Origin: Cristatella mucedo
Lineage: Eukaryota > Bryozoa > Phylactolaemata > Cristatellidae
Length of the DNA: 63,500 nt
Assembly (NCBI GenBank): GCA_009760855.2
Contig: WPIO01000035.1
Span: forward strand, 536,501-600,000
Direction of reading: 5' to 3'
Position 1 is the first letter of the stretch. The number at the start of each line of letters is the position of its first letter. The notes beneath the pieces are model-generated. The model was not told where the DNA came from, did not search any database, and saw only the letters and a program-made list of their open reading frames with translations. Positions 13,109 through 36,231 of this stretch are shown here, piece by piece. The position numbers and the translations under genes were made by a program.

Positions 13109-16100
13109 AGAATCATTGGCTAGGTGTTTAGTCAGCTAAAATTGAATATTTTTTGGCTATTGCATCGTCCTTTAAAAAGAAGCTACACAGACATTCACCT
13201 ACTGCCGAGTCCTATAGAGCCAACATTATGTAGGCATTCACAGCTGCAGTAAGGTGGGGACCAAAGGCCATGGCTCCTCTGGACCGGTGTGAAGGGGTGC
13301 ATCTGGAGGGGGGGGGAGGGTTAACCAAACCACCCGATACGCTCCGTCAGCCTCTCATGATTGCTTGCCTCTGTCAATGTCAAAATGTAGACCCCTATTC
13401 TTAACCACTGCCATGTATAGCATACATGTACGCATGCATGCTATACATGCCATAAAACAGTTGACGTCTGCAGCATCATGCTAAGTGCTTTGACTAGAAG
13501 CTTGCAACCCTGATCGATAGGTCTAGAGAAAAAACACCAGGGGAGCTAACCAAGAACGAGTGAGTCTTCCGTCCAATAAAGCTTCAAAAGACAGTGACGA
13601 CCGCAAACAGAAACACACAAATGCGCACACATGGCCCAACACACATCCACGGGTATGGTCTCGTCAGGCTGATTGCTCCGGTAATTGCTCACATTACCCA
13701 AGCCGTGAGGTGAGATACTGCAGCTGTAGCACGGGCAGGAAATCGTGCCCGCCCTCCCTATGTGTCTTGACATGACTCGAGCTCAGCTAACCGTGTCTGT
13801 AGCACTGGCAGACAGCCCGAGTCATGTTCGGCTAGTGATGGATGATATGTGAAGCAAGCTGTTGTGACTGGTAAAGAGGAGGTCACCATGCCCTCGGCCA
13901 TTTCCTGCTGCTGCTGAAGATGGTGAGGAAGACGAGGCACGGACGGGCTGCTGCTGTCACTTCTCACCTTGTGACCAACGATGGTCAGGTAGTCGACTTG
14001 CAAGTCAGCAGTGGTCACCGGTATCTTCCCAATCGCCTGCGCAGCATCGGTGTGCAGCAGAATCTTGGGCAGCAGCCAGCTGCAGCCACCACTGCCTTCC
14101 TGATGACGGGGCTGCTGCTGTTGCTCGATCGCTCTAACTTTGCGCACAATTTCTGCAACTGGCTGCAATGCAGCTGTGCCGGACTTAGTGATACACACGG
14201 TCACCATCCGCATGGCTTACAGCCAGAATAGACGACGCACACTCTACCGACACACTGCCGCTCTTATGAGTGCAGCAGTCTGTGGCCGGTCAAGATAACT
14301 TTACCTCTTGAAAGGCAGAACAGCCTCGAGATTTCTTTGCATGCACTACACTCTCCAGTCAGCGGACAGCAGCCACTGGCATGAGGGCATGCATCGGCGA
14401 CAATGCTGCTATTTCCTAGCTGCCACCGGCAGCGCCAGCCGCAGCGATCATCTGAGCGGTCATTTAGCACAGTCACTCACCTGCAGCACTCCAGTCTCGT
14501 TGTTTGCTAGCATGATAGTGATCAAGCAAGTGCTAGGCCGTATCGCACGAAGCACGTCGTCGGCTTCGACGCGGCAGCTCGTGTGAGAGACAGGCACAAA
14601 GCTGACCTCTGTTGAAAAGTATTCAGAAATTCTGTTTGCCGGTTTGCTTGCCAATTGCCAGTGACGTTGAGCAATATGCAGTACACAGTGGGGCAACATT
14701 TTCTATTGTCATTGTCTCAACATTGTAGAATACATCGTTGCGGAAACAAACGGTTACAACGGTGCTCATTCAGCTTAGTGAGCAAGGCCAACTTGCTTAG
14801 CAAGGTGACCCCACAGGCTAAGCTTTGTCAAGGAGGTAAGGTGCCTGCTCCTCGTCAGACCCCGGCAGAAGGGTTCGAGTCCTGCAGCCTCGAAAGTGCT
14901 AATCCCTGCTCGAGTGGCAGGTTTGAGTATCTTACAGTTAGGAAGCAGACGACTAGCACTTGCACAGCTGTCACCGTGGTTGCAACCAACCTTATGCTTC
15001 GCTAAATTCTAATAATCGCCACCGAATAACCGACAAAAGTAAAGAGAAGATAATCCTAGTTTGCTCGCTATGATCTGGCAGCAGTACTTTATATATACAT
15101 ATATATAATAGCTGATTTAACAGCCTCTTTTTGTATAGCGACAGAAGAGCCTTTACGGCTATCACCACCACTTGCAGTGGCGATAAAGGATCGCCCACCC
15201 CAGGATTCGAACCCACAACCTCGGGGCAGAGGTCGTGAAAAGCATCCGCCTTACCCAGTGAGCCATTACGGCTTTCCTACCAGCTAGCAGCGACTACCCC
15301 CGCACAACAGAAATATATGCACTCGAAGGGATCGAGCCAATTCAGTAGTACTCTCTCTCTGCATCACGAGAAGCATAGGGATAAGAGCACGAAGAAGAAG
15401 ATTAGTTTCTCCTAAGCAGATCTTACCAGCTCTCTGCTCGGCCACCAGCCGCTCCAAGTACAGCTTGATCGAGTCGTGCTCGACGTTTGATGTCACGATG
15501 TGTGGCAGTAGTGGCTTGGTGGTCTCATCACCTGCTGCTTTGCTCACGTGCTGGTAGTAGTACTGAAGAGATGATTCAAGGACAAGGTTATTGCTCTCAG
15601 TCCCTCCAGATGTAAACACGATTTCTGAAATGATTCAAAGACCCAAAACCCACCAACACGTCAGCAGTGCTTCGTGCTTCAGTACCGAAAATGCCATCGA
15701 AAGCCGAATTCCATGCTCCCTCAACCTTTGTCATCAGCACCAAGCATTTGCGCAACTTGTTGCCTAGCAGTGTCGATGACCGCACGTGCACGTCGACCTG
15801 GGCCGTGAGAGCTGCTTGGATTAGCCCAGCAACTACGAAGAGTCGAGTCAATTATATCAGCAACATCCTTATCGACTGGTGTTGTTGCATTGTAGTCCAG
15901 GTAAACAAAGTCACTGCAAACCATACAATTTTAGCAAGTTATGCTGTTTCACCAGGAACCACATCTCGCTCATTCAAACAAAAATAAATTTAGGTCCCGA
16001 AATCAATAAAAACTTTGCGAGAACGTCCACAGAACGACTTGTAAAACGGCCACAGACCGTCTTTCAACCAGCGCCAATTTCCAGTGATTAAAACGTTTCC

Positions 16101-16538
16101 AGAATGGCTTAGCCAATAGCATTTTTCACGGTAATCCGAAATAATTGCATATGGCGATCCTTATGCGCCCAGTGAATTTACAGATCTAGCCAGCCAAGAC
16201 CCCTGATGAGTATTGCCCTCGTCCAAGAAGGTGAATCCATATTTCCAAAGCGAAACCTATTGTATATATATAGCATCACGCAGGAATCGCGCGGTATTCA
16301 ATTGGCTATTATCCAACTTGAAACACGCTAAAACAGAGGCTTACTCGTTTTAAACGAGCGAACGCCGCATAATCGGGCAACAAAATTCCTCAGTCGGGTG
16401 TAAATTCGAGCTGTCAGCGAAGATACAATCAACGCTTGCAAGCAGCAGAAATCCAAAAGTAAAATGTATACTAATTAGCCTCATAACACAGCTGAGTAGA
16501 TCAAAGAGCTCAACAGGTTCATACCCTAGAGTAGACAT
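6406..16538 (-). CDS. SCLY: Selenocysteine lyase (11 exons, complete)
   Basis: Cytosolic PLP enzyme of the NifS-like aminotransferase class V fold. It splits selenocysteine into alanine and selenide, recycling selenium. Exons in transcript order: 16538-16525, 15913-15726, 15624-15427, 14608-14481, 14162-13968, 11557-11427, 11284-11248, 7388-7305, 7092-6993, 6816-6705, 6583-6406. Phases agree throughout and give 454 residues, close to the vertebrate length of about 445. Motifs in order are [58 protein letters not shown] (Lys241 is the expected PLP lysine), [31 protein letters not shown] (Cys378 is the expected catalytic cysteine) and [12 protein letters not shown]. It differs from mitochondrial NFS1 by the SCLY-type '[10 protein letters not shown]' and '[13 protein letters not shown]' blocks. 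Two oddities are a Gln/Gly-rich insert after residue about 190 and an enlarged loop after Cys378. Exon 1 (14 coding bases) is the least certain. An alternative start is the ATG at 15924-15922. Confidence 0.95.
7500..8430. repeat. Long inverted repeat inside a SCLY intron
   Basis: The left arm (about 7500-7635) and right arm (about 8182-8430) are reverse complements of each other over more than 100 bases, with mismatches. Shared words include 'ttcggcttcgtgg' and 'gagctcaacatgagaagca'. The outer homologous part ('ctttgcctttggc') is separated in the right arm by an extra block of about 115 bases (8277-8392). The spacer is about 545 bp. The element lies in the intron between SCLY exons 7 and 8, so the pre-mRNA could fold back. 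I do not recognise the repeat family. Confidence 0.7.
8705..9500 (-). mobile_element. LINE-B fragment with 3' tail (- orientation)
   Basis: Read on the - strand, this is a decayed non-LTR retrotransposon ending in the tail seen elsewhere ('agcgc...gagattaagttctc...', then ATT repeats; here with substitutions at 8705-8790). The part at 9240-9400 is homologous to 29820-29965, sharing words such as 'gagacg', 'aaatgca' and 'aagcaagccc'. There the reverse-transcriptase C-terminal region is recognisable. Frames are broken. It sits in the intron between SCLY exons 7 and 8. Confidence 0.6.
10480..10530 (+). repeat. Tandem duplication, about 25 bp, two units
   Basis: The unit 'cactgtacaactcactgccg' occurs twice in direct tandem, separated by a few bases, within a SCLY intron. 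Confidence 0.8.
10800..10865 (+). repeat. SINE-A head fragment
   Basis: The B-box-like 'gtcgcgggttcgagtcctgc' followed by 'agcaggcat' matches SINE-A heads. The 3' body is missing, so this is a truncated or diverged copy. Confidence 0.5.
11020..11140 (-). repeat. SINE-B copy
   Basis: Read on the - strand it begins with a tRNA-like A box ('gcccagtggttaaggtgctc'), then a B box ('cgtgcgctcgagatc'), and ends in 'gcgcctgaatag' and 'ttctcttagggcgcc'. The same order occurs at 12185, 17665, 30505 and 38960. It lies in the intron between SCLY exons 7 and 8, about 115 bases upstream (in + coordinates) of exon 7. Confidence 0.8.
12013..12110. repeat. AT-rich microsatellite (TA)n
   Basis: Alternating TA runs with 'acat' interruptions lie in the SCLY intron between exons 5 and 6. 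Confidence 0.95.
12185..12350 (-). repeat. SINE-B copy, interrupted tail
   Basis: On the - strand, A-box-like 'gcccagcggtcaaggtgctc' and B-box-like 'gtcgtgggctcgacc' precede the LINE-B-type tail 'cgcctgaatggagattaggt'. The last part of the tail is separated by a short AT-rich insertion. Confidence 0.75.
13056..13106. repeat. (GA)n microsatellite
   Basis: About 25 uninterrupted GA units follow an A/G-rich run, in the SCLY intron between exons 5 and 6. Confidence 0.97.
13412..13449. repeat. Perfect 12-bp inverted repeat, 14-nt spacer
   Basis: 'catgtatagcat' and 'atgctatacatg' are exact reverse complements flanking the spacer 'acatgtacgcatgc', which is itself nearly palindromic. It lies in a SCLY intron and no function can be assigned. 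Confidence 0.8.
15108..15273 (-). repeat. SINE-A copy
   Basis: On the - strand: 'ggctcactgggtaaggcgga' (A box), 'gaggttgtgggttcgaatcc' (B box), the 'ggcgatcctttatcgccact' body, and the terminal 'ctgttaaatcagctatta'. This is one of the most complete copies in the window, in the intron between SCLY exons 3 and 4. Confidence 0.85.
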
Positions 16539-16620
16539 GACTGGTTACTGAGATCGGGAGTGGGCGGTCGAGATTTACGGAAGTGCCCAGGGGCCACGTG
16601 GGTTCCGCAGCAATTTCCCA
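16539..16620 (-). promoter_or_regulatory. Probable SCLY promoter
   Basis: Immediately upstream of the proposed SCLY start (- strand) lie a GC box ('gggcgg', near 16562), an ETS-type 'cggaag' near 16577 and an E-box palindrome 'ccacgtgg' near 16593. This combination is common at TATA-less housekeeping promoters. A similar set ('ccgcccacc', 'ttccgga', 'cacgtg') recurs at about 16760-16800. The start site itself is inferred. Confidence 0.4.
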
Positions 16621-18712
16621 CTGCCAAGGACAGCGTGCTTGACAACAGCAAATTTTACCACTACTCAATTGACGTTAATTTTTAAATTTGGTTTTGTATG
16701 ATAATAACAGTCAATCTAACGCATTGAAAGCTCTTTTTGTAAACATGCCGGGTATCTATCCCGCCCACCTTACCCATTTCCGGAGTTAAGAAGTCACGTG
16801 CCTGAGAGATTCTTGCAGTCTGTTCGTGCTGAGTAACTCATGGTGCGACGGATGAAGTAACTACCCTAAATATTGTTCCATATGCATTTTTTGGGGATTC
16901 GTCAGTAAAACCAATGCGGCTTTGCTCTACCATTTAGGCCATATTACTGTGTGTTACAATAGCACATAGGAGGTGAAGTGGTTTGGTGTTTACCATGTAG
17001 TTGTCCAAAAGGTTATGAAAGCAAATATCTCTAAAATCATACCTTAGGCCTCAATCTTGCTGGCGATTTAATTGTACGTTTTCTATTACAATTTTCTTAG
17101 GGTAGTGCCAGCATTTCTGGGCACAAGCATTTTCATTTTGCCGAGTCATCAAGACTGGCAATTAGACGACTAAAGATTGATCATGAAAGCAGTTACAGCT
17201 ATTGCTGAAATACGATAGCTGAATACTGAAACAGATAGTACGTTCGTTAACAAGGGTCACTGAAACAAGAATCTGACAACGGTAAGATAGAGCTGCCGAT
17301 GGGGCTGTCTTGTTGGAGACCAGTGGGCTACTAAGCAGGCCCTAACATGTACCTTCATCCCACACGTAGCGATGGGATCTGAGTGGGCCAGCCGCACCAA
17401 ACTCCACGAGCTCATAAAAAGAATGGTCATGATCGCTTGTCAAATAAGTCTATTTCAGTGTGCAGAGCGTGCATGCAAGTAGAGAGTGGTTGGAGGCTGA
17501 TTTCGGCGGGCTACCAGGCAACAAGGTAGTTCTGCACGCCCAACAGTATTATTTATATATCGGCCGAACAACCTTGACGGCTATCAGCGCTTGCAGTTGG
17601 CAATAAAGGATAATATAGTAATAATAATGCACTTGATGGACTACTGCAGCACTCGAACCCACGACCTTAGTCTAGCGGTTAAGGTGCTAGCCCCGACCAA
17701 GGTCTTACCGAGGTCTTGGGCTCGAGCCCCGAGGCATATGTGAAGCGCCTGAATAGAGATATAAGTTCTCTTGGGGCGCTACATAAATGATCAGCCCAGA
17801 TACTTGCAGCTTACTCCTCTATCAAACACAAACAGTGGTTAAGCAAGAAAAATCTAATAACCACACCTAATATGCGCACCTTAAGCCACAAGCACTATTG
17901 GAAGTGCTGTAGCAAACTCTACTGTGCAACACTAAATAAGCCCTTCTGACTTCGTGGAGTTGCAAACGGAATACAATATCGACAGCCAATACACCTTTAA
18001 AGGATAACAAACTCGGAAGTTAGAAGAAGCCCTAACACGATGTCATCTCTGTCACCATAGCTTAGCCAGTTCGGAATGCACCAATGTATAACATCTACTG
18101 CCACCAGCCGATTGCATTAAATGCAAGGTATCCTGTTTCGATGCATGTTTTTTTCAGGATGTAAACCACTGGCACGAGTAACCAGCGGATAAGAGGTCAT
18201 CTTGACAATCTCTAACTACGCATCAACACACCAGCTGTCCGACATGACATAGCAGTTGGCTGCTGTCGGGTACATATTTTGCACAACAACCTGCAACGAA
18301 AGTAAACCTGAGGGCTGAGGAAATGACGATCGACTGTCGTCAAATGAGTAAAATCGAGCCGTTTGGTTGGTGTCTGACACCTTGAGAGGCCTGCAGCACG
18401 AGGTAACGACAAAAATGTTACTGGTAAGACTTTCCAAGAATATCTTTTTCTTGTGGAACCTTCCTCCTCTAAAACTGGTTACACACGTGCTAACAAGTCA
18501 CGACTGGTTTAGAAGGCACCAACTGCAACCAAGCACCCACCATATTCCATGCTTATTACCACAGCAATGATAATGGTAGCTCAAGTAGCAACCGAGCACA
18601 AGGCAGGGGATTACAGGGCGGCGTAAAAGTGCAGCAAGGGGCCCATGTCAAAGGCAAAGCATATTTGTGAACATGCCCTGCAACACAACGTAGCAGCCAC
18701 ACAAAATTACAG
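16621..18712. other. Intergenic region between SCLY and MRPL19
   Basis: The two - strand genes are separated by about 2 kb. The block contains a SINE-A fragment (17553-17615, -) and a SINE-B copy (17665-17790, +). It also has a cluster of promoter-like motifs near 16760-16800. No supported gene is seen; the frames at 18212-18437 are short and match nothing known. Confidence 0.6.
17665..17790 (+). repeat. SINE-B copy
   Basis: 'ctagcggttaaggtgctagc' (A box), 'gtcttgggctcgagccc' (B box), 'catatgtgaagcgcctgaat' and 'ttctcttggggcgctacata' occur in the family order. A SINE-A fragment in the opposite orientation sits just to its left. Confidence 0.85.
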
Positions 18713-18718
18713 TTTATT
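18713..18718 (-). terminator. MRPL19 poly(A) signal AATAAA
   Basis: On the - strand AATAAA lies about 145 bases past the MRPL19 stop codon, a normal 3' UTR length. Cleavage would be expected a few tens of bases further on, but no experimental end is visible. Confidence 0.6.
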
Positions 18719-18860
18719 ACATTGTTAATTCACGCTGCACTGTGCATCGAATGTGGTACACGGTAGCACACCAGTATGCAAATATCCTTCAGCAGCTGCT
18801 TTACTAAATGCCCACACAGCAAGTAGAGGCCAACACTGACTGCCATCTTGATATCAAGTG

Positions 18861-31631
<12,771 letters not shown>

Positions 31632-32450
31632 GGATGGTGTGGCAATGCAATGAGTAATGTACGGTTTCCCTGAAGCATTGAAAAACAATTAAATAAGCTC
31701 TCTAGCTCAATATCCATCATTTTTCAGATTAAAGTGAGGCTGAGTAGCTCCAGATAGTATCACAGATCAAAAAGCGGTAAAGCTGTCGACGCAAAAGAGC
31801 TACCCACGGTGTCTGCATCTAAGCTCCGGCCGGTGACGGTAGCGCATAGTGCCGCGTGTTCGCGTTCGGGTGTCGACGCTCGTGCCGCGCGCGCGCGGAC
31901 CCCGTTGCGATCTAGAAGGATTCGGTGTAACAATCGAAGTGAGTGCCGACCATTAATGCGCTGACTTTTTCGGGGTGGCGCCGTGAAAATTGTGTTCCGT
32001 CGTATTAACTCGCCGGTCTAGTTTTCTGCGTGGCCGTCCCGACGCGCGATGCGGTCGCGCGCAGTTTTTGGCCCTGTAGTCGTAGCAAGCTCCTCGTAGC
32101 GCCTGTCCGCCGTCGGAGCGCTGCCCAGCGAGCGAGCGAGCGAGCGCCCGCTGCGTTCGCCGCGCTCGCCCGCCGCGCTCTGCCGCCCCCACTGCTCATC
32201 GACGCGAGCCCGCGCCGGGCGGCTCTTTGCCCGTCTTTGCGATCCGGACGCCAGCACGCTGGCTGCCCGTTCGCCGCACTCGTACCCGTAGTGAGTTGAC
32301 CGGGGGAAGGCTTGCGGAGTGCACGCCGATCGCCGCGCCGCGCCGATCGCGCTAGCGCATTCGCGACTCGCGCGACCCGCGGGTTCGGCTAGTCGGCGCT
32401 GCTGGGTGGGTGGGGGGGGGGGGGGGGTGGGGGTTAGAGGCTAGCTTGAG
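31632..32450. promoter_or_regulatory. CpG-rich, probably bidirectional promoter
   Basis: CpG and GC content rise sharply from about 31830 to 32450 compared with flanking DNA (for example 'gccgcgcgcgcgcgg' and 'agcgagcgagcgagcg'). It begins about 200 bases upstream of the MRPL19 start (- strand). On the + strand a GTGAGT donor after 32290 would end a GC-rich first exon. Divergent promoters at mitochondrial ribosomal protein genes are common. Transcription start sites are inferred, not seen. Confidence 0.55.
32000..32290 (+). other. Possible non-coding first exon of a + strand gene
   Basis: The GC-rich block ends in a good donor (gta|GTGAGT at 32291). It contains an open frame without an ATG start, so it would be 5' UTR. 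The partner exon is unknown; the exon at 52,467 is one candidate but lies 20 kb away. Confidence 0.3.
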
Positions 32451-33514
32451 CTCGCGTCAGCAAAGCACGCGCTGGCGCTGCATTTGCGCAGACCATTTGA
32501 CCCGCCGCGACTGAAATGCATTCGTGACCTTTTTAATTGTCCACTGCAATGACCCGCGCGCCGGTCCGAGCCTCGCCATTATCCCGGGAGATAAGCGGCA
32601 GGTTAATGGGTGGGCGGGGGACAGCGCTACGGCCGCGGTGCACTGGCGGTTGGGCAATGCTTAAATTATAACCTCCGCCTTCTTCGTGCGGCCGCGGCGC
32701 AGGTGCGCGTCGGTTCGGGGGGGGGGGCCCGTCGAATATCATCAGCAGGTATGCCTATTCGGGGGGGGGGTGGCTTGCTGCGGTTCTTCGCTTTCTTCGA
32801 ATGGCAGCCTGCGTGGATGTATCGCTTCGCAGCAGCCGCGAACCAACCAGCTTCGCATGTGGGCTACGTTGTCGTCTGCCGAACTCGGTCTGGCCTTTTG
32901 CCCGCCGGTACTCGGCTTTGCATGGTCCGACGTATGCTCCGAGTCGGTGAACCAGTGGTCGCATACAGTCGAAGCCCCGCTCTCTCCCGGCGGCTGTCTC
33001 GGCTATTGCCCGCGAGTGGGGCTCGGATCTGCTGATCGCCACCGTCGCTCGACTGGCGATTTATTACCTTAGCAGCCCTGCGCTGCCCGGGAGCTGGATG
33101 TGCTTCGGCTGCGACAACCAGGAGCCCCAGCAAGCCAATGCTGCCGGCTATGCTAGGAATCAATTCGAGAGGGTTGGTTAGACAGTGTGTGCTATTTACG
33201 TCAATGTTTACTTTGTACTAGTTTGTATTTGCTCGCACTGATTTGTGTCCTCCGAAGGGTCAGGCTTAAGCTCTGCCCCCCCCCAGTCCTATGCAAGAAT
33301 TGATGCCGACGGGGGGGGGGGGGTGAGGGGGTGTTAGTAAGTTCCCATCCTTCTACTACTGCCCGGTAGCCTGCAGGCACCAGTTGAGGATTCCTGTGAG
33401 TCTCCTTGGCCAGGATGGCGTAGCAGGAAAACGGCAAATCGTCGTGAAGCACGATTTCCGAAGGAAGAAAGTGCTGTGCCTCTGTATTCACAGAACAGCC
33501 CAGAAAGAACCCCC

Positions 33515-33705
33515 TAGCAAATGCATGTTACTACTTTCCATGCTGCTCACTAACTCGATTGCCCTCCTGACTCAACTATGCTTCTCACTTTCGCTTTTTG
33601 TTTTGTGAGATGAAGTCTGTTGGCTACCGTATGCCTTCCCAAAGCCGCGTGGGCTTTAAGTGCCCCCTTAACATCTACTTAGTCTTTGTGGAGCTACTGA
33701 CTGTG
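33515..33705 (+). mobile_element. LINE-A 3' fragment
   Basis: It matches the LINE-A end: 'ctcactaactcgattgc', 'gagatgaagtctgttggcta', 'tagtctttgtggagctactg'. The ATTAC tail is degenerate ('gaaatacc'). Confidence 0.75.
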
Positions 33706-34439
33706 GAAATACCTTGCTTGGAAATACCCAGCCATTGCTCAGCAATGCTTGATTGGGGAGGGGCAGTGTGCCGTGGACAAGGCTGACTGCACTGGCTGGG
33801 CTGCTGGAGCTGTTGGCTCGGCTGGCAGAGCTCGAACACGGGAGGGTGCTACCTCGGCCAGCGAGCAAGCTGCCTTAATCAATTTCGGGCGAGAGCAGAT
33901 TGGTAGCAGTTGACTGGGCAGCAGCAGCAGCTGCTGCTTCTTTTAGCCAGAGGCCAAGCAGGCCCAGCTGCAGCTCAATCGAATTCGAATTGCATCTATC
34001 TCACTGCTGGCCTGGCTTCAGTGTTGACTCAGCTCGGCTGTGCTGCCGCCAGCCTCGGGCAGCTCCTTGCCATGTGGCCACATGCTCGAATCCCCGTGGC
34101 CGACCCAGCTAAGCTGGTTCCTGGGTTAAGCCTGTGCCTGCCAAAAGTTTCATTTGTAGCTAAAGGGCACCGAGTACACCTCAATTCTGGCTCTGTGGCT
34201 ATGGATCGAGTTAGCTGGTGATCAAGTTAGCTTAAATAGAAACAGCCGACATCATTCTTTGGTTCTGGAGATTTTTCATTTGCAGCTGCATGCTGACCGG
34301 GTTAGTGGGTGCTAGAAGAATGCAGGTTGAAAGCTGTCTTTGCCGGATGATAGGGTCGGTGGCCACTGCCATATCGCCTCAGTCTGTGCTCGTGCTGCTG
34401 TGCCATCTCTCTTTCTCTGTACTATCACTCCATTCTTGC

Positions 34440-34447
34440 TCTCTACT

Positions 34448-34495
<48 letters not shown>

Positions 34496-34594
34496 TCTCT
34501 CTCTCTCTCCTTCTCTTTCTCTCAGTCCCTCTCCCTCTCTCTAACTCTCTGTCCCTCCCTCACTCTCTCACTCTCTCACTCTCTCACTCTCTTA

Positions 34595-34658
<64 letters not shown>

Positions 34659-34660
34659 CT
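34440..34660. repeat. (CT)n microsatellite complex
   Basis: Two long pure CT blocks (about 34451-34493 and 34598-34656) are joined by imperfect CT-rich sequence. Confidence 0.97.
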
Positions 34661-35319
34661 GTCTCATTCCCTCTATCCCTATCTCTTCCTCTGATCCCTG
34701 CTACCATGACGTTGTAACTGGGACTTCCCATAGGGCAGTGACTGTGGCTGCTGTTAGTAAGCTGAGCTGCCGGGCCACTTGTTACATCCATGGGTATTAT
34801 TGCATACCTGCATACAATGGCAGGATGCTACCGGCTTTGACACTTTTTAACTTATCTCGAAGGTCATGATAGCTGTAGTTTGGCAAGAGTTTGGCCTCTG
34901 CGTGGATGTTTTGGCCTCTGCTTGGACATTTCAACGGGTTTGTTTGCATGTGTGAGTCTACCAGTGCTCTTATTTCTTTGCTGTCCATCCATGATTGTCG
35001 AATTCCTTGGGCTTCACCAATATCTGCCGTCCTCGACAGCTGAGCTTAATTAAGAAACTGCAATTCCATCGACACTTGCTTTGCTAGATATCTCAGGGTC
35101 AACCCAAGTATTTCGGAGGGAAGCTGACTGGTACTTTTTGATTTGCTTTGTACTCCTGCTTTGTCTTCACAAGCCCCGACTGAGCTACATGCTGTTAGTA
35201 GTATGGTATCTTAACTAGGTGATGGGATTATCACCGACGATTGCTTTTGCTCAAGTCTTCCCTGATTGACTTCGTCACTCCCTCTGACTAGTCCCTGTGC
35301 CTGTCCCCTTAGCTTAATC

Positions 35320-35830
35320 GCTTTAATACTGCTGGTAACAGAAGCTTTTGTTCTGCAGGTCCTAGACAAGTGGTTATCAACCTGTGCGTCGCGACCCCTT
35401 TGGGGGTCGAACGACCCTTCACAGCTGTTGCCTAAGACCATCAAGACCAGCGGAAAACAAGCATTTCCACATTTTGCAGGCAATAATTTTATGGTTGGGG
35501 GTCGCCACAACATGAGGAACTGTATTAAAGGGTCGCGGCATTAGAAAGGTTGAGAACCACTGTCCTAGACTGTGGAGCTCGCTTTCACAATTCTTTGGAA
35601 ACGCCTTCTCTTCTGCTGCCGCCGTGAAGCAGTCATTCCAGTCATCGTGCACTGCTACTTCCGCGATAATTCGGCCATTCTTCTCATTTCCACTTTGTAG
35701 CGTGGGATTGAGTATATTGGCCATCATGTGCATAACAAAAACCACTTGGGGCATTTAGTGTGTTTTAGAAAACTCCTGCATAACTGACTTATATTTTGTG
35801 GCTTTGTGGAATTGCAGAAGTAGAGGCATT
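35320..35830 (+). mobile_element. LINE-A 3' fragment split by a hAT element
   Basis: The left part 'gctggtaacagaagctttt' and 'ttctgcaggtcctaga' continues after the insertion as 'ctgtggagctcgctttcaca', then 'actgctacttccgc', and ends near 'ggctttgtggaattgcag' and 'gaggcattacac'. The same order without interruption is seen at 46626-47060. Confidence 0.85.
35368..35562. mobile_element. Non-autonomous hAT element resembling SPIN
   Basis: A 195-bp element has imperfect terminal inverted repeats (left 'aagtggttatcaacctgtgc', right 'ggttgagaaccactg') and internal blocks 'gtcgcgacccctttggggg', 'taattttatggttgggggtc' and 'aactgtattaaagggtcgc'. These match my memory of the SPIN hAT family consensus closely; no database search was possible. 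It is flanked by perfect 8-bp direct repeats 'tcctagac' (35360-35367 and 35563-35570), the hAT-type target duplication. It has no coding capacity. Confidence 0.88.
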
Positions 35831-35898
35831 ACACTACCAGTTGACGACCCAGCTTGTGTCCGATTGCACCATAATCTTAAGTAAGATAAAAAGGTAGG

Positions 35899-36050
35899 GG
35901 TTAGCTGATTCAACAGCCTCATTTATATAGCAGCAGAAAGAGTGGTGTTGTGGTGGTGATGGTGTGGTGGTGGTGGTGGTGGTGGTTGTGGTTTGGTGGT
36001 ATGGTGTGGTAGTGGTGGTGATGGATTTAGATAGGAGTGAGGCTTGGGTT
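35899..36050 (-). repeat. SINE-A end fragment running into a (GGT)n tract
   Basis: On the - strand 'tataaatgaggctgttgaat' and 'cagctaacc' mark the SINE-A 3' end. The rest of the SINE is replaced by an imperfect TGG/GGT repeat (about 35943-36025). Confidence 0.7.
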
Positions 36051-36200
36051 GTTGTCATTGCCTCTATTTGCCAGCACAATGCCCCCTCCCCTGGCTAACC
36101 GAATGATTTACAGGTGTGTGGGATTGCATCGTTTTTTTATACTGTAGGAGCTTTGATCTGAGAGTAGGTGTGGAGCTTCACTTTGACTTTCGAGTAAGCA

Positions 36201-36231
<31 letters not shown>

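Larger units (their letters stand above)
32291..35319. other. Repeat-poor to low-complexity block, no supported gene
   Basis: The block contains G runs of 16, 11, 10 and 13 (32412-32427, 32717-32727, 32761-32770, 33311-33323), a LINE-A 3' fragment (33515-33705, +) and CT microsatellites. The long frames at 32610-33072 run over poly-G tracts and both strands and have no family match. Confidence 0.5.

Noticed and set aside
16350-16538. 62-residue - frame with a hydrophobic, signal-like segment after MRLISI
   Set aside because: Its first 14 bases fit better as the first SCLY coding exon. The rest has no family match or donor, and hydrophobic frames of this length arise by chance.
32030-33163. 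Overlapping long frames in the GC-rich block
   Set aside because: High GC content lowers stop frequency on all strands. Several frames cross poly-G runs, and none shows a domain.
34576-34791. Glu-Arg repeat frame
   Set aside because: Translation of the CT microsatellite.
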